Source: an uncultured Bacteroidales bacterium (GTDB lineage Bacteria; Bacteroidota; Bacteroidia; Bacteroidales; UBA932). From it: 38,745 bases of DNA. The translations under genes and the position numbers were made by a program. Of the stretch, positions 8,467 to 17,612 are shown one piece after another. The notes beneath the pieces are model-generated. The model made no database searches, was not told the origin of the DNA, and saw only the letters and a list, made by a program, of their open reading frames with translations. The DNA lies in the NCBI GenBank assembly GCA_945870315.1, contig CAMBRR010000010.1:1-38745 (forward strand), written 5' to 3'. Every line of letters begins with the position of its first letter. Position 1 is the stretch's first letter.

Positions 8467-10317
8467 TCAGTGTACTTTCGGGGTGTCGAGCAGGCGATTG
8501 GCACGATTGAATGTCTGGTCGTTAAGGCCCTCGTGTTTGCCTATGCCTTCCTGCATAAGAGCCTTGAGCTGAGAAAGATGATGCTGATAGACTTCACGAG
8601 GAGAGCAGGCATTTTCCCGGCACAGGGCAGCTGCCATTCCTACAGTCTCACCCATCATTCCGGTCGTGCGCATCACCCTGACGGTTCCGAGCGCAACGTG
8701 AGTCACACTTATATTTCTTCCAGCCATAAACAGGTTGTCAATATTTCTGGAATAGAGACACCTGTACGGTACCGTGCATGGATAGATCCAGTTATGGACG
8801 GTTGCAGCCTTGAATTCCCCGCCCGGGAAATTGGCTGTGTTCTTAGGGTCCGGGAAATGGAGGTCGATGCTCCAGGAGGAGGTGAATGACCCGTCCTCGT
8901 GGAATACATTTTTGTCTATGTCATCCTGCTTGAGGATGTAGTCTCCCAGAAGGCGTCGTGACTCCCTCTTTCCGGCGATATATGCCACCCAATCAAGCGC
9001 GCGGCAGGCATAATCTTCCTTCTTCGAATAATGGTTCTTGAGGAAACTCCAATTGGAATATACTACAAGCAATCCATAGTCCCTGATTCTTTCGGCATCA
9101 TAGACCTGGTCGAAATTCATTCCGGTCTCCCACTGCCATTCTCCCATACGCACCTTCTCACAATTGTCCTCATTGAATATAATCCCGTAGGTAAATTCAG
9201 GGAAGGATGACGGAGAGTCGGTCTTCTTGGAATACCACTGTACGGAAGCGCCCATAGTCATCTTGTCGGCAGTTTCAGGCGCAAGGCTTTCTCCATATTC
9301 TGAAGCGGCCTCTCGCCCCATGAGATAGTCTGCTCCGGCAAGGAAGCCGATGGTAGCATCCCCGGTGCAATCGCTGAAAAGAGGTGCCTCAATCCAAAGT
9401 TCCTCTGAAGTCTCGATATGGCGAATGAGTACGGCAGCTATCTTCTTGCCCTCCATCCTTACATCCACTGCCCTGTAAGGAGCATACAATGTCACATTCT
9501 CCTCAGCATCAATAAATTGCTGTTTCTTTTCATCCTCATAGTTCGATGCAGGCTGGGCATTTCCTGACTTGGTGTGTCCGAATTCGCGGATCATCCTGCC
9601 AAGCCCCTTGTTCGGCCCGAGTTCGATGTGGCCTCCAAGGTGTACACGAATCTCTGAACTATTGTTTCCACCGAGTACCGGGCGGTCATTGATAAGGGCC
9701 ACCTTGCTTCCCAGACGCGCTGCAGAGACGGCAGCGCACATTCCGGCTATTCCGCCTCCGACAACGACAAACTCATATTCCTCAACCTGAGGAGCAGGAA
9801 GATTCAACATATTTCTTCTGAAAGTCTCCAGAGCAGCTGCCTCAGAAGGGGGTACATCTCCTTCCTCCGTTGTCAGATACAAGGCATCGCATCTGCCGTT
9901 GAACCCTGTCAGGTCAGATAGCGCGATAGTTGTCTTTCCAGCCTTGAGACTGACTTTCCCGGCATACTGCCACTGCCAGCAGTCCCCTTTCGTTCCCAGA
10001 ACTGTCTTGAGAGTCTCCTCGCCCACCTTCACCTTGAATGCGCCCGGTCCATCCTGAGAAGTCCACGGAGATGTCCAGTTGAATGTACGCACATACACAT
10101 GCCACTTTCCTTTATGTGGAATATCCACAGTTGTCGATGCATCCGGCACGGGCCGTCCCATGCCATGGGCCATGAGATACGGTGACCCCATAAGATCCAT
10201 GAACTGCTGGTCCACAACCCATCCGCCTTTTTCGGAGAAATTCTCCGTCTCTAGCCAGATGTTTGCGGCAGAGAGGTTGCAGCAGATGAGTAGAAGGGGA
10301 AGGAGGAGTCTTTTCAT
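8467..10317 (-). CDS. Secreted FAD-dependent oxidoreductase with N-terminal beta-sandwich domain
   Basis: A 616-residue protein with a cleavable signal peptide (L-S-A-A). Residues about 20-165 look like a carbohydrate-binding-type beta-sandwich (W-L-E-T-E-N-F at the start, W-H-V-Y-V-R-T inside). A FAD-binding Rossmann domain of the FAD_oxidored (PF12831) type follows, with V-V-V-G-G-G-I-A-G (glycines 187-192), then G-G-N-N-S-S-E-I-R and a C-terminal F-M-A-G-R-N-I-S-V-T flavin-contact motif. Such proteins recur in Bacteroidetes PULs, are often mislabelled putative xanthan lyase, and lack a settled role. It lies 4 nt after GH88 and 1 nt before GH36, so it is co-translated with sugar enzymes. 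It may oxidise a sugar or uronate in the periplasm; the substrate is unknown. Confidence 0.88.
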   Translation of the reverse strand: MKRLLLPLLLICCNLSAANIWLETENFSEKGGWVVDQQFMDLMGSPYLMAHGMGRPVPDASTTVDIPHKGKWHVYVRTFNWTSPWTSQDGPGAFKVKVGEETLKTVLGTKGDCWQWQYAGKVSLKAGKTTIALSDLTGFNGRCDALYLTTEEGDVPPSEAAALETFRRNMLNLPAPQVEEYEFVVVGGGIAGMCAAVSAARLGSKVALINDRPVLGGNNSSEIRVHLGGHIELGPNKGLGRMIREFGHTKSGNAQPASNYEDEKKQQFIDAEENVTLYAPYRAVDVRMEGKKIAAVLIRHIETSEELWIEAPLFSDCTGDATIGFLAGADYLMGREAASEYGESLAPETADKMTMGASVQWYSKKTDSPSSFPEFTYGIIFNEDNCEKVRMGEWQWETGMNFDQVYDAERIRDYGLLVVYSNWSFLKNHYSKKEDYACRALDWVAYIAGKRESRRLLGDYILKQDDIDKNVFHEDGSFTSSWSIDLHFPDPKNTANFPGGEFKAATVHNWIYPCTVPYRCLYSRNIDNLFMAGRNISVTHVALGTVRVMRTTGMMGETVGMAAALCRENACSPREVYQHHLSQLKALMQEGIGKHEGLNDQTFNRANRLLDTPKVH

Positions 10318-10321
10318 GCAA

Positions 10322-11497
10322 TTAACTCAATTTCAATAGTTTCAAGATTGCTTCCAGGAAATAATAGTCCGAATATGTCAAAGGCACATCCACCTCTGAT
10401 CCTGCCTTCAGAAATCCGACTCCATGCTTTAGAATAAATCCACAATTGCTTCCTTCTTCCGAGAGATATTCTTCGGAGGCTAATGTCCGAACTATATTTT
10501 CTGCAGCTGAAAGATATTTATCACTGCGCTCGCCTTCGACAAATTCGGAAAGAGAAACCAATGCGCTGGCCATAATAGCAGCGGCAGAAGCATCACGTGG
10601 AGCATCCGGTATATCCGGGTCATCATAATCCCAATATGGGACGCCATCTTCAGGCAGACGTGGGAGCAGATAGTCGGCCACCTTTAAAGCATGGCAAAGA
10701 TATTTCTCATCACGGGTATACTGATACATCATCGTGAACCCGTACAAGCCCCATGACTGTCCCCGGGACCATGCTGAATCATCGGAATATCCCTGAACAG
10801 TCTGCTTTTTATTTACATTTCCCGTCAGAGGATTATAATCCACCAGGTGCCAGCTGCTACCGTCTTCCCGGAAATGATTCTTCATGGTCACATCAGCGTG
10901 ACTGACAGCTTTTTCGCACAATTCCGGCTCATCATACATCTGACCGACCTTCAGCAGAAGTTCCAGATTCATCATATTGTCGATTATGACAGGGAAATCC
11001 CATGGCCTGCCATCATAATCCCAGCTACGGGTGCATCCTATGGTCGGATTCAGACGGGTCGCTAACGAATGGGCCCCATCATGCAGCACAGCCTTGAAAT
11101 CTTTATTTCCGGTAAGTCTGAATGCATTTCCATAGCTGCAGTTAAGCTGGAATCCCACGTCATGGTCATTGGTACGGAAACGTATGCTGTCCAATTTTAC
11201 AGTATGTCTAAGTGCTATATCCTTCACCTGCTCATCTTGAGCATACTCATAGGCAAGCCATGCTGTACCAGGATAGAATCCGGAGCACCACCACCAGATG
11301 GTCGATTTCATCAGCGAGCCGTCAGGATTCAGCGAACGGGGACATTCACCCTCCTCAAGCATACTGTCCATCAGTTTCACCTGCTCTACGGCAATCTTGA
11401 ACACCCTGTCTGCAAGTTCCTCTACTGTCTCTTGTCGGTTACAAGACATAACAACAAGCGAAAGCACAATCAATAATACAAGTTTCTTCACTTTCAT
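10322..11497 (-). CDS. GH88 unsaturated glucuronyl hydrolase lipoprotein
   Basis: A 391-residue protein with lipobox V-M-S-C-N (Cys19). The (alpha/alpha)6 barrel fold is indicated by regular helical repeats and by the family signature: Asp113 in N-D-H-D-V-G-F and Asp173 in I-I-D-N-M-M-N. These are 60 residues apart, as are Asp88 and Asp149 (61 apart) of the Bacillus enzyme UGL. The W-S-R-G-Q-S-W-G motif near 245 is also typical. The family hydrates the 4,5-double bond of a terminal unsaturated uronic acid, releasing it from the oligosaccharide; such ends are made by polysaccharide lyases. GH105 is the nearest alternative, but the H-D-V-G-F/D-N-M-M-N pair favours GH88. Spacing is 11 nt from DUF4886 and 4 nt to the FAD gene. 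Confidence 0.92.
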   Translation of the reverse strand: MKVKKLVLLIVLSLVVMSCNRQETVEELADRVFKIAVEQVKLMDSMLEEGECPRSLNPDGSLMKSTIWWWCSGFYPGTAWLAYEYAQDEQVKDIALRHTVKLDSIRFRTNDHDVGFQLNCSYGNAFRLTGNKDFKAVLHDGAHSLATRLNPTIGCTRSWDYDGRPWDFPVIIDNMMNLELLLKVGQMYDEPELCEKAVSHADVTMKNHFREDGSSWHLVDYNPLTGNVNKKQTVQGYSDDSAWSRGQSWGLYGFTMMYQYTRDEKYLCHALKVADYLLPRLPEDGVPYWDYDDPDIPDAPRDASAAAIMASALVSLSEFVEGERSDKYLSAAENIVRTLASEEYLSEEGSNCGFILKHGVGFLKAGSEVDVPLTYSDYYFLEAILKLLKLS

Positions 11498-11508
11498 AAA
11501 CAGGTCAA

Positions 11509-12687
11509 TTAATATGTTCCACCATCCTCTTCCCCAACCGAAGGCAGAGTCAGAGTGTCTGATGTAGGAGGATTCTTGAACTCCACAAGATCTGTGACGC
11601 CAATGAGTTTCTTACATGCAGCATGAGCTGCCGCCTTGGCAACGCTGGCCTGACTGTCACTGACAGTCGATGGCTTGTACGGATTGGCTGTCGCATCTTT
11701 TCCCGTGAGAGCCTCAAACCATGTGCAGGCTGCCGTAAAACGCCCGTAATTGACTTCCAGATGATATCCGTCACGGTTGAAAGTATCTCCCAGATATGAA
11801 GTGCGGGCATTCTGGATGGCGGTACCCGAAGGAATCACACCGGCAACGGATACACAATCGTTGTACATCTGATTTACAGCATCGCAAATCATATTATACA
11901 TTGTCATCTGATTGCTTTCGTATTTAGGGAACTCTCCATGAGTGGAGTTCTGCGAATAGGACCATGTCTGATGGAAGACTATGATGACATCCGGATTACT
12001 TGCATTAGTCTTGATATAGTTTATCAAGGAATTGAGATTGGAGTAAGTGCTGTAGATACCGGAAGACCCACTGGCCTGCTGGACTGTAATCACATCCCAG
12101 TCCTCATCCTTTATGCCTTCCAATATCCCCTTTCCGGTCGTGTTGGTCTTCGTCCCCTCAACAACCTTGCGATATTCATACATAGCTGTCCCGTTGGAAG
12201 TGTTCGCCCAATGAGTATCTATGGTACAGCCTCCTATATACATATTTCCCACCACAGCCTCCTGACCGGAAGCCTTGAACAGTTCATAAAGATACTGCTC
12301 TACAGCATCCTGGGAAAAGCTGTTTCCGATAGCAAGGACCTTGAGGGTCTGGCCGTCAGACGGAACTATAGGAGAAGGTAACGAAACCTCTCTTGGCGTT
12401 GGTTCCGGATCTGGTTCCGGATCTGGTTCCGGATCTGGTTCCGGATCTGGTTTCGGATCTGGTTCCGGATCTGGTTCTGGATCTGGTTCTGGATCTGGTT
12501 CTGGATCTGGTTCTGGTTCCGGTTCAGGTTCCGGTTCAGGATCTGGTTCGGGAGTAGGTGTAGGATCCACCTGTTCTTCGTTCGAATTTCCATCATCTTC
12601 CGGGAAAGTGGTTCCTCCACACGAATCAGCTGCAACTGTCAACAACATAGCTGCAGCAAGGGTCAATATCAGTCTATATGTTTTCAT
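11509..12687 (-). CDS. DUF4886 SGNH-hydrolase-like lipoprotein with PEPD stalk
   Basis: A 392-residue protein with lipobox A-A-D-S-C (Cys23), an acidic stretch, then a Pro/Glu/Asp repeat stalk (residues about 41-98), and a globular domain from about 110. That domain starts V-L-A-I-G-N-S-F-S, with Ser125 or Ser123 in the place of the SGNH/GDSL nucleophile, and later has V-T-V-Q-Q-A-S-G and a D-G-Y-H-L-E block that can supply Asp and His. This matches the DUF4886 family, which belongs to the SGNH-hydrolase fold group. A carbohydrate esterase role (removing acetyl or other acyl groups) is likely but unproven. The stalk probably holds the enzyme away from the outer membrane. The gene begins 1 nt after the DUF4832 gene stop. 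Confidence 0.82.
   Translation of the reverse strand: MKTYRLILTLAAAMLLTVAADSCGGTTFPEDDGNSNEEQVDPTPTPEPDPEPEPEPEPEPDPEPDPEPDPEPDPEPDPKPDPEPDPEPDPEPDPEPTPREVSLPSPIVPSDGQTLKVLAIGNSFSQDAVEQYLYELFKASGQEAVVGNMYIGGCTIDTHWANTSNGTAMYEYRKVVEGTKTNTTGKGILEGIKDEDWDVITVQQASGSSGIYSTYSNLNSLINYIKTNASNPDVIIVFHQTWSYSQNSTHGEFPKYESNQMTMYNMICDAVNQMYNDCVSVAGVIPSGTAIQNARTSYLGDTFNRDGYHLEVNYGRFTAACTWFEALTGKDATANPYKPSTVSDSQASVAKAAAHAACKKLIGVTDLVEFKNPPTSDTLTLPSVGEEDGGTY
12401..12551 (-). repeat. 12-bp tandem repeats coding for the Pro-Glu-Pro-Asp stalk
   Basis: About a dozen head-to-tail copies of a 12-bp unit (ggttccggatct and near variants such as ggttctggatct) lie inside the DUF4886 gene, with a few 6-bp half-units at its N-terminal end. 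Each unit codes for four residues of the E-P-D-P type on the minus strand. Neighbouring copies are nearly identical, so the array is prone to slippage, and because 12 is a multiple of three, length changes would stay in frame. Confidence 0.92.
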
Positions 12688-12688
12688 T

Positions 12689-14257
12689 TTATTCTACTGT
12701 TACATTAGCAAGTTTTGTCCAACCATCTTCAGTCTTGCTGAGTTTGGCAATGGCAAGTTGGATTCCTGGTATGTTTTCAAAAGAAGTGTCGACAATCGCG
12801 ACGGCCCACAGGTAGGTGCCGGGCTTCACATCTGCCTTTATCTCGTATGTATAACTCTTAGGCTCATCCTGAAGCCATTCGGATGGCTCACATTTATTGT
12901 CTATGAACATCTGAGCTACCTTACCGTCTGCATCAAGAAGGGCAAAAGCGACTTTGTACTTGTAGTTCCATTGCTTGAGATTGTTAGGAAGGTAACCCCA
13001 GCCGAGATTGCGCCAGCGATGAGTTATCTTCGAATTCTCACCATTCTTCAGTGAAGTCGGAAGCGAAACCTTGTCAGGATATACTCTATATCCTCCTTCG
13101 GATATGAATCTTTGAACGAGATTATAGCTGGTCTCGAACCATGATTTCGTTTCATCGCCAACACGAAAATCCATCATATTCACATGGGCTTCGGCTGAAG
13201 AATCAAATTCTCCCTTTCTCACATCTTCCGGATGGCCTTTACGATAGCCCTTCTCATCATTCCAGTATGAGTGCTGGCCCACGATCCATCCCCCTTCCAT
13301 AATGATAGGCAACTTGTATTGCCATTTCATCACATATGCACGCTCCCAGTCGTTATAGCCCCAATCCTGATTATTCATTCCGAATGCGTCAGAACGCAGG
13401 CAATAACCGTTGTCAATGGCAATCTGAAGAACAGACTCACTGTCCGGCTGCGCCTTGGAGCCTTCGCTGACCGGGTGTCCGATCTGACGATGATAGTTAA
13501 TCACAAGAGGTATTTTTGTAAAACAGCTGCTATACAGTCCGGTGATCCATTCCATCGTATCGGCCTTATATTCCGAAGTCTTTGATGTGATTGCATTATT
13601 CTGTTCATAGCAGACATTGTGTCCTTCGCCCCATTTTCCAAGACCATAAGCATCTATGAAAGAGCATATTGCAGGGTCATTGAAGCGCTCTGCAAAGGCC
13701 CTCACGAACTTCTCATAATACTCTCTCCAGACAGGATCTATTGCAAGAGGTGTCTTCCTGTCAGGATATTTTGAGTCAGAAAGCCAATAATTTGCTCCGG
13801 CATCGAACACGAACTGAGGCGTATTCTCCCTCTGGTCACGACCATCCACCACCACACGGAAAGCTATCGGGATACCCAGTTCTTCCGCCCTCGCTATAAT
13901 CTTGTAAAGTCTGCTGTCCGGATCATTCCATGCATATTGGCCGTCTGCGGGATTGAAAGCCTTCCATCCTGTACGGATATAGCACGCAGACACATAATCA
14001 CGCACAAAGACCTCCTTACCAAGTTCAGGCACATAAATCTTCGTATCAAAATATGACGGGTCGGAAGAGCCAGATACATACATGACCCAGCCATTGAGGG
14101 GATTCCTCAGGAGTGAAGTCCTGTCCGGGCTTATGGTCAGTGTCCGCGAATTGCTGGCGTCTCCGTCTAAGCTTCCTTCTTCCACTTTGCCCTGGCACGA
14201 AACCGTAACCATGGAAAAAGTAATTAAAAAGGACAACAGGCATCTCTTCTTATTCAT
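12689..14257 (-). CDS. DUF4832/DUF4874-type lipoprotein, candidate glycoside hydrolase (copy A)
   Basis: A 522-residue lipoprotein (V-S-C-Q, Cys21). From about residue 40 the protein runs [24 protein letters not shown], then a barrel-like region and a C-terminal beta domain. Family knowledge gives only a domain of unknown function, although related entries are often compared with beta-galactosidase barrels. Two Glu stand out: Glu211 in G-K-W-G-E and Glu321 in I-M-E-G-G-W. Both are present in the other two copies here, about 100 residues apart, as the acid/base and nucleophile of clan GH-A enzymes would be. The last 120 residues (W-R-N-L-G-W-G-Y, then A-V-A-I-V-D-T) look like a beta-sandwich. 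It lies 9 nt after copy B and 1 nt before DUF4886. Confidence 0.85.
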   Translation of the reverse strand: MNKKRCLLSFLITFSMVTVSCQGKVEEGSLDGDASNSRTLTISPDRTSLLRNPLNGWVMYVSGSSDPSYFDTKIYVPELGKEVFVRDYVSACYIRTGWKAFNPADGQYAWNDPDSRLYKIIARAEELGIPIAFRVVVDGRDQRENTPQFVFDAGANYWLSDSKYPDRKTPLAIDPVWREYYEKFVRAFAERFNDPAICSFIDAYGLGKWGEGHNVCYEQNNAITSKTSEYKADTMEWITGLYSSCFTKIPLVINYHRQIGHPVSEGSKAQPDSESVLQIAIDNGYCLRSDAFGMNNQDWGYNDWERAYVMKWQYKLPIIMEGGWIVGQHSYWNDEKGYRKGHPEDVRKGEFDSSAEAHVNMMDFRVGDETKSWFETSYNLVQRFISEGGYRVYPDKVSLPTSLKNGENSKITHRWRNLGWGYLPNNLKQWNYKYKVAFALLDADGKVAQMFIDNKCEPSEWLQDEPKSYTYEIKADVKPGTYLWAVAIVDTSFENIPGIQLAIAKLSKTEDGWTKLANVTVE

Positions 14258-14266
14258 ATCGCAAGT

Positions 14267-15847
14267 CTATTTAACAGTTACTGTAGTGAGACGTAACCAG
14301 TTATCTTCTGTAAAGTCTCCCTTTGCAGATATATATATTCCTATATTCTTTTCTTTCGAGTGGTCATCCACGATACCCACAGCCCAGATATAAGTACCTG
14401 GAGCGACATCGCTGACAACAGTTTTCAGTTCATACGTTGATGTCTTGCCTTTGATCCAGTCGCATGGACGGGCCGCCTCATCATAGAACATCTTTTCTAT
14501 CTTTCCGGTCGTAGCCCTTATCAGAGCAAAAGCGACCTTGTACTTTCCCTCAAACTGCGGGATGTTTGTCGGGCAATAAGCATTACCCAGATTTACCCAT
14601 TTATGCACAATGGAGATCTTGTCACCATTACTGATTTCAACCGGTACAGAGATCTTCTGAGGATATAGTCTGTATGTTCCGGTCTGGAGGAACTGCTCAA
14701 GAAGCGTATATGCATCATTGAACCAGGAGTAGGCCTCCGACTCGGTAGGATTGTCATTATATCTAAGATCGAGCATATTTGCACATGCATCTATTGCATC
14801 GTCATACTCTCCCTTGCGGACATCATACCATGTCTCGTAACCATTAGGGTCATCGAACGGAGCTGACCCGTGCGACGACTTGACCCAGCCTCCTTCAGCA
14901 ACAACCGGACGGATATATCTGTATTTTGCGACAATACGTTTCTCCCATGAATTATAATAGGCCCCCATACCGAATGCGCCGCTTCCTATGGACATTCCCT
15001 TCTTCACCGCACTGTCTATCATCCCCTCAGAATCAGGATTTGCTGTGCCGGAGCTCTTGAGAGCTCCCACATGTCTGTGATAGTTGATGAATGTCGGAAT
15101 TTTTGTAAACTCCTTCACAAAGAGGTCCGTAACCCATTCAAACACCGGAATCTTCGGTTTCTCGTCACCAGTGGAGTAAATACACTCGTGATATTCTCCC
15201 CATTTGCCTATACCCACTCCATGGACAAACTCATAATGCTCGGGATCATTGATATGCTGTGCAAAATCATGAATGAATTTCTCATAGCATTTCTGGAACA
15301 CGGGGTCGTCAGGGTAAGGAGTCCACACGGTTGCCGAGCCCGTCCTGGTCTCATAACCTTGTGCCCCTTTTTCCTTTACATACTTCGGAGTAGCCCACTC
15401 ATGAAGGTCACGGCTGTCCATCCTATAGCCGAACCCGACACGCATTCCTCTTTCCCATGCCCCCTTCACAAGCATCTTGTAGCGCTTGGATTCTTCAGTC
15501 TGACATTCATCCATCCAGATATAAAGCCCCTCCTCAGGGTTGAGCTGCGCCCAGGTGCCGCGGATCAAAAGCGTATTTGCATAATCGCATACGTTCACAA
15601 TACCATTGGATGACTGGAAGGCCTCATATCTCTCCCAGAAATTAGTCATGTCATTGCCCAGACCCGAATACAGCACAAAGCCGTTCAGCGGATTGCGATA
15701 GACCTTGTTCCTTTCCGGAGAGATGGTGATCTCCTTGTTATTTGAAGGTTTGTTGTTATTGCCTGCGCCGGCACCGGCGGGATCCTTTTCACAGGAGACC
15801 GCCAGTGCAACGCCGACAAATAAAAGTATTGTTCTTAAAAGTTTCAT
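14267..15847 (-). CDS. DUF4832/DUF4874-type lipoprotein, candidate glycoside hydrolase (copy B)
   Basis: A 526-residue lipoprotein (A-V-S-C-E, Cys19) with a short Gly/Asn-rich linker, homologous over its full length to the gene 9 nt downstream. Shared landmarks are T-I-S-P-E-R, R-N-P-L-N-G, G-I-G-K-W-G-E (Glu218), F-I-N-Y-H-R-H, A-F-G-M and V-A-E-G-G-W (Glu318). It is the more divergent of the three copies: I-I-M-E-G-G-W is V-V-A-E-G-G-W here, and the [11 protein letters not shown] block of the others is A-C-A-N-M-L-D-L-R-Y-N. That suggests a related but different substrate or subsite. Catalysis is inferred from the conserved acidic pair, not established. It lies 12 nt after the fimbrillin/SusF chimera. 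Confidence 0.85.
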   Translation of the reverse strand: MKLLRTILLFVGVALAVSCEKDPAGAGAGNNNKPSNNKEITISPERNKVYRNPLNGFVLYSGLGNDMTNFWERYEAFQSSNGIVNVCDYANTLLIRGTWAQLNPEEGLYIWMDECQTEESKRYKMLVKGAWERGMRVGFGYRMDSRDLHEWATPKYVKEKGAQGYETRTGSATVWTPYPDDPVFQKCYEKFIHDFAQHINDPEHYEFVHGVGIGKWGEYHECIYSTGDEKPKIPVFEWVTDLFVKEFTKIPTFINYHRHVGALKSSGTANPDSEGMIDSAVKKGMSIGSGAFGMGAYYNSWEKRIVAKYRYIRPVVAEGGWVKSSHGSAPFDDPNGYETWYDVRKGEYDDAIDACANMLDLRYNDNPTESEAYSWFNDAYTLLEQFLQTGTYRLYPQKISVPVEISNGDKISIVHKWVNLGNAYCPTNIPQFEGKYKVAFALIRATTGKIEKMFYDEAARPCDWIKGKTSTYELKTVVSDVAPGTYIWAVGIVDDHSKEKNIGIYISAKGDFTEDNWLRLTTVTVK

Positions 15848-15859
15848 CTATGACGGATG

Positions 15860-17599
15860 CTATCTCTTTTCGAAACGGATCCTATTGTTACGGAAGTCTA
15901 TGATAACGAAGTTGGCAGGAGTACTCTTATCAGACTCATCCCTAAGCAAGAATGTCATAGCCCTCATGTCCTTTCCGTAAGTATTCGTTTCCACTTTCAG
16001 AGCTGGGTCACCAAGGAAACCATAGGTCATATCATACCATTCATTAAGATTAACCTTGTAATGTCCCGGTGCCTCTTCAGGCTTATATATATAAAAACAG
16101 GAGTTGAGATTGGTATATGCTTTACCATCTGCAGTCTTCCATCCAATAATCGCAAAAACCTGCTCTCCCTTTATGGTCTTATCGGTACATACTAAAACTT
16201 GAGGGTCAGCAGCACTGAACTGGAAATTCATAGCCTTAGCCCAGCCACTGCCATCAAACACATTGTTAGGTTTGTTGCCGAAGCTAAGTCCCTGATCCGG
16301 AGCGAGTGTAAATGTAACATCCTCGTTGTAACCGCCGGCGTTGAAGCGACCTGATATAACCTTATACAATTTGGCATCTTCAGTCGGGTCATAGATAGTA
16401 ATGGTACCGTTGACAGAATCGAATACCACACGATATTTTCCGTCTGCAGGGATAGTCCATACCTCAGCGGTCTCGCTTGTGCCCGCTGGCTCTGCAACGC
16501 CAAATGCGAACTCACCGTCGTGTACATAGTATGTAGGCACTGATTCGCTGAACTGAGCAATCTTGAGGTCACCGGCCTTCAACTCACCGAAGTATGCGAA
16601 CTTGGTAGGATCTTCAAGGGCAGCCTTGAGTTTCTTTCCTCCTGCAGCAGAATTGCCAACAAGGTACATTCCAGACTCGAACACAGGGTCTATTTCACCA
16701 ATGCCAGTCATATCGACAGTAAACTTCACGCACTTGCCTCTCTTAAAGATAATATTATGGTTTGTCACATCGAGGTCCTTTTCAAAGGTATTTCCTTTTG
16801 CTGTGATTACCGTCACCTTCATGCTGGTCTTGATGGTGTTGGTCGATGGTTGACATGTATTCACTGCAAAATAGATGTTTTCGGTTGCAGTTGTGTTGAT
16901 GGTTATCTGGTAGTCCTTGAGAGAAGCCTGATAATCGTTTCCATACATCACCGAATACTGACCTGCAAGAATATTATCCGGGGTAGAAATCACGACCTTC
17001 TCGACAGAATCATCTGCCTCAAGATTGAGATTCTCGAATGAGATGCATCCATAACCGGTAAGATGGTTATAGGTAAGCTCCGGGCTTGCCTCAAATCCAT
17101 CATATACAGGACTCTTACCATAGAATGCCATTGCCTTAGGATCTGGAGATGTTGCGGTAGGAGTCTGTACGCTTGGTATATTAAGACGAGACTGGCTCTT
17201 GTCTATCTGCCAGCATCCCCACTGGCCCTTCACTCCAGCCGGAGCATAAGAGAAATACTGGTAACGAGTAGCACCTTCAATAGTGGAAAGATCCGCACGG
17301 AAGGTTGCGTTTTTTCCACCGTTTGAGATGACTGCAGCATCCGATGCCTCTACAAATTTAGATCTGGTTACCTTGTTGTCGGCATCAACAGACGCAAGCG
17401 CCAACTGAATCTTGTCGCCCTCTGACCAGAGAACCGGATATGTTCCATCAGAGATTTCACCGAATTGAGCTTTGGTATCATCGAAGCCGGTGCTGACATT
17501 TATCTCTACCAGGTTCTCAGATGAATCTGAAATGTTTTCCTTTGTGCAGGAAACAAGCAGCATGGAAAGAGCTGCCACTGATAATACAATCTTTTTCAT
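15860..17599 (-). CDS. Fimbrillin-like / SusE-SusF-type chimeric surface lipoprotein
   Basis: A 579-residue protein. The start at M-K-K-I-V-L is chosen because the lipobox L-V-S-C-T (Cys18) follows at normal distance; an in-frame ATG at 17641 would add 14 residues and overlap the small ORF. Residues about 25-297 resemble the fimbrillin/Mfa-like family (V-L-W-S-E-G-D-K-I, Y-N-H-L-T-G-Y-G, F-K-R-G-K). Residues about 303-579 are a SusE/SusF-type glycan-binding region whose last 100 residues match the end of the SusE-like neighbour (W-Y-D-M-T-Y-G-F-L, N-F-V-I-I-D-F-R-N). A surface glycan-binding role in the SusF position is inferred. The pairing with a fimbrillin-like domain is unusual. Confidence 0.86.
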   Translation of the reverse strand: MKKIVLSVAALSMLLVSCTKENISDSSENLVEINVSTGFDDTKAQFGEISDGTYPVLWSEGDKIQLALASVDADNKVTRSKFVEASDAAVISNGGKNATFRADLSTIEGATRYQYFSYAPAGVKGQWGCWQIDKSQSRLNIPSVQTPTATSPDPKAMAFYGKSPVYDGFEASPELTYNHLTGYGCISFENLNLEADDSVEKVVISTPDNILAGQYSVMYGNDYQASLKDYQITINTTATENIYFAVNTCQPSTNTIKTSMKVTVITAKGNTFEKDLDVTNHNIIFKRGKCVKFTVDMTGIGEIDPVFESGMYLVGNSAAGGKKLKAALEDPTKFAYFGELKAGDLKIAQFSESVPTYYVHDGEFAFGVAEPAGTSETAEVWTIPADGKYRVVFDSVNGTITIYDPTEDAKLYKVISGRFNAGGYNEDVTFTLAPDQGLSFGNKPNNVFDGSGWAKAMNFQFSAADPQVLVCTDKTIKGEQVFAIIGWKTADGKAYTNLNSCFYIYKPEEAPGHYKVNLNEWYDMTYGFLGDPALKVETNTYGKDMRAMTFLLRDESDKSTPANFVIIDFRNNRIRFEKR

Positions 17600-17612
17600 C
17601 TTTTTACCTGTT

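Noticed and set aside
12401..12551. Short regular repeats as a CRISPR array
   Set aside because: The unit is 12 bp with no spacers, inside a coding frame; it is a protein repeat.
12341..13054. Plus-strand frame coding for a long Gly-Ser repeat
   Set aside because: It is the mirror of the E-P-D-P repeat and the adjacent DUF4832 gene; the lipoprotein reading on the minus strand is far better supported.
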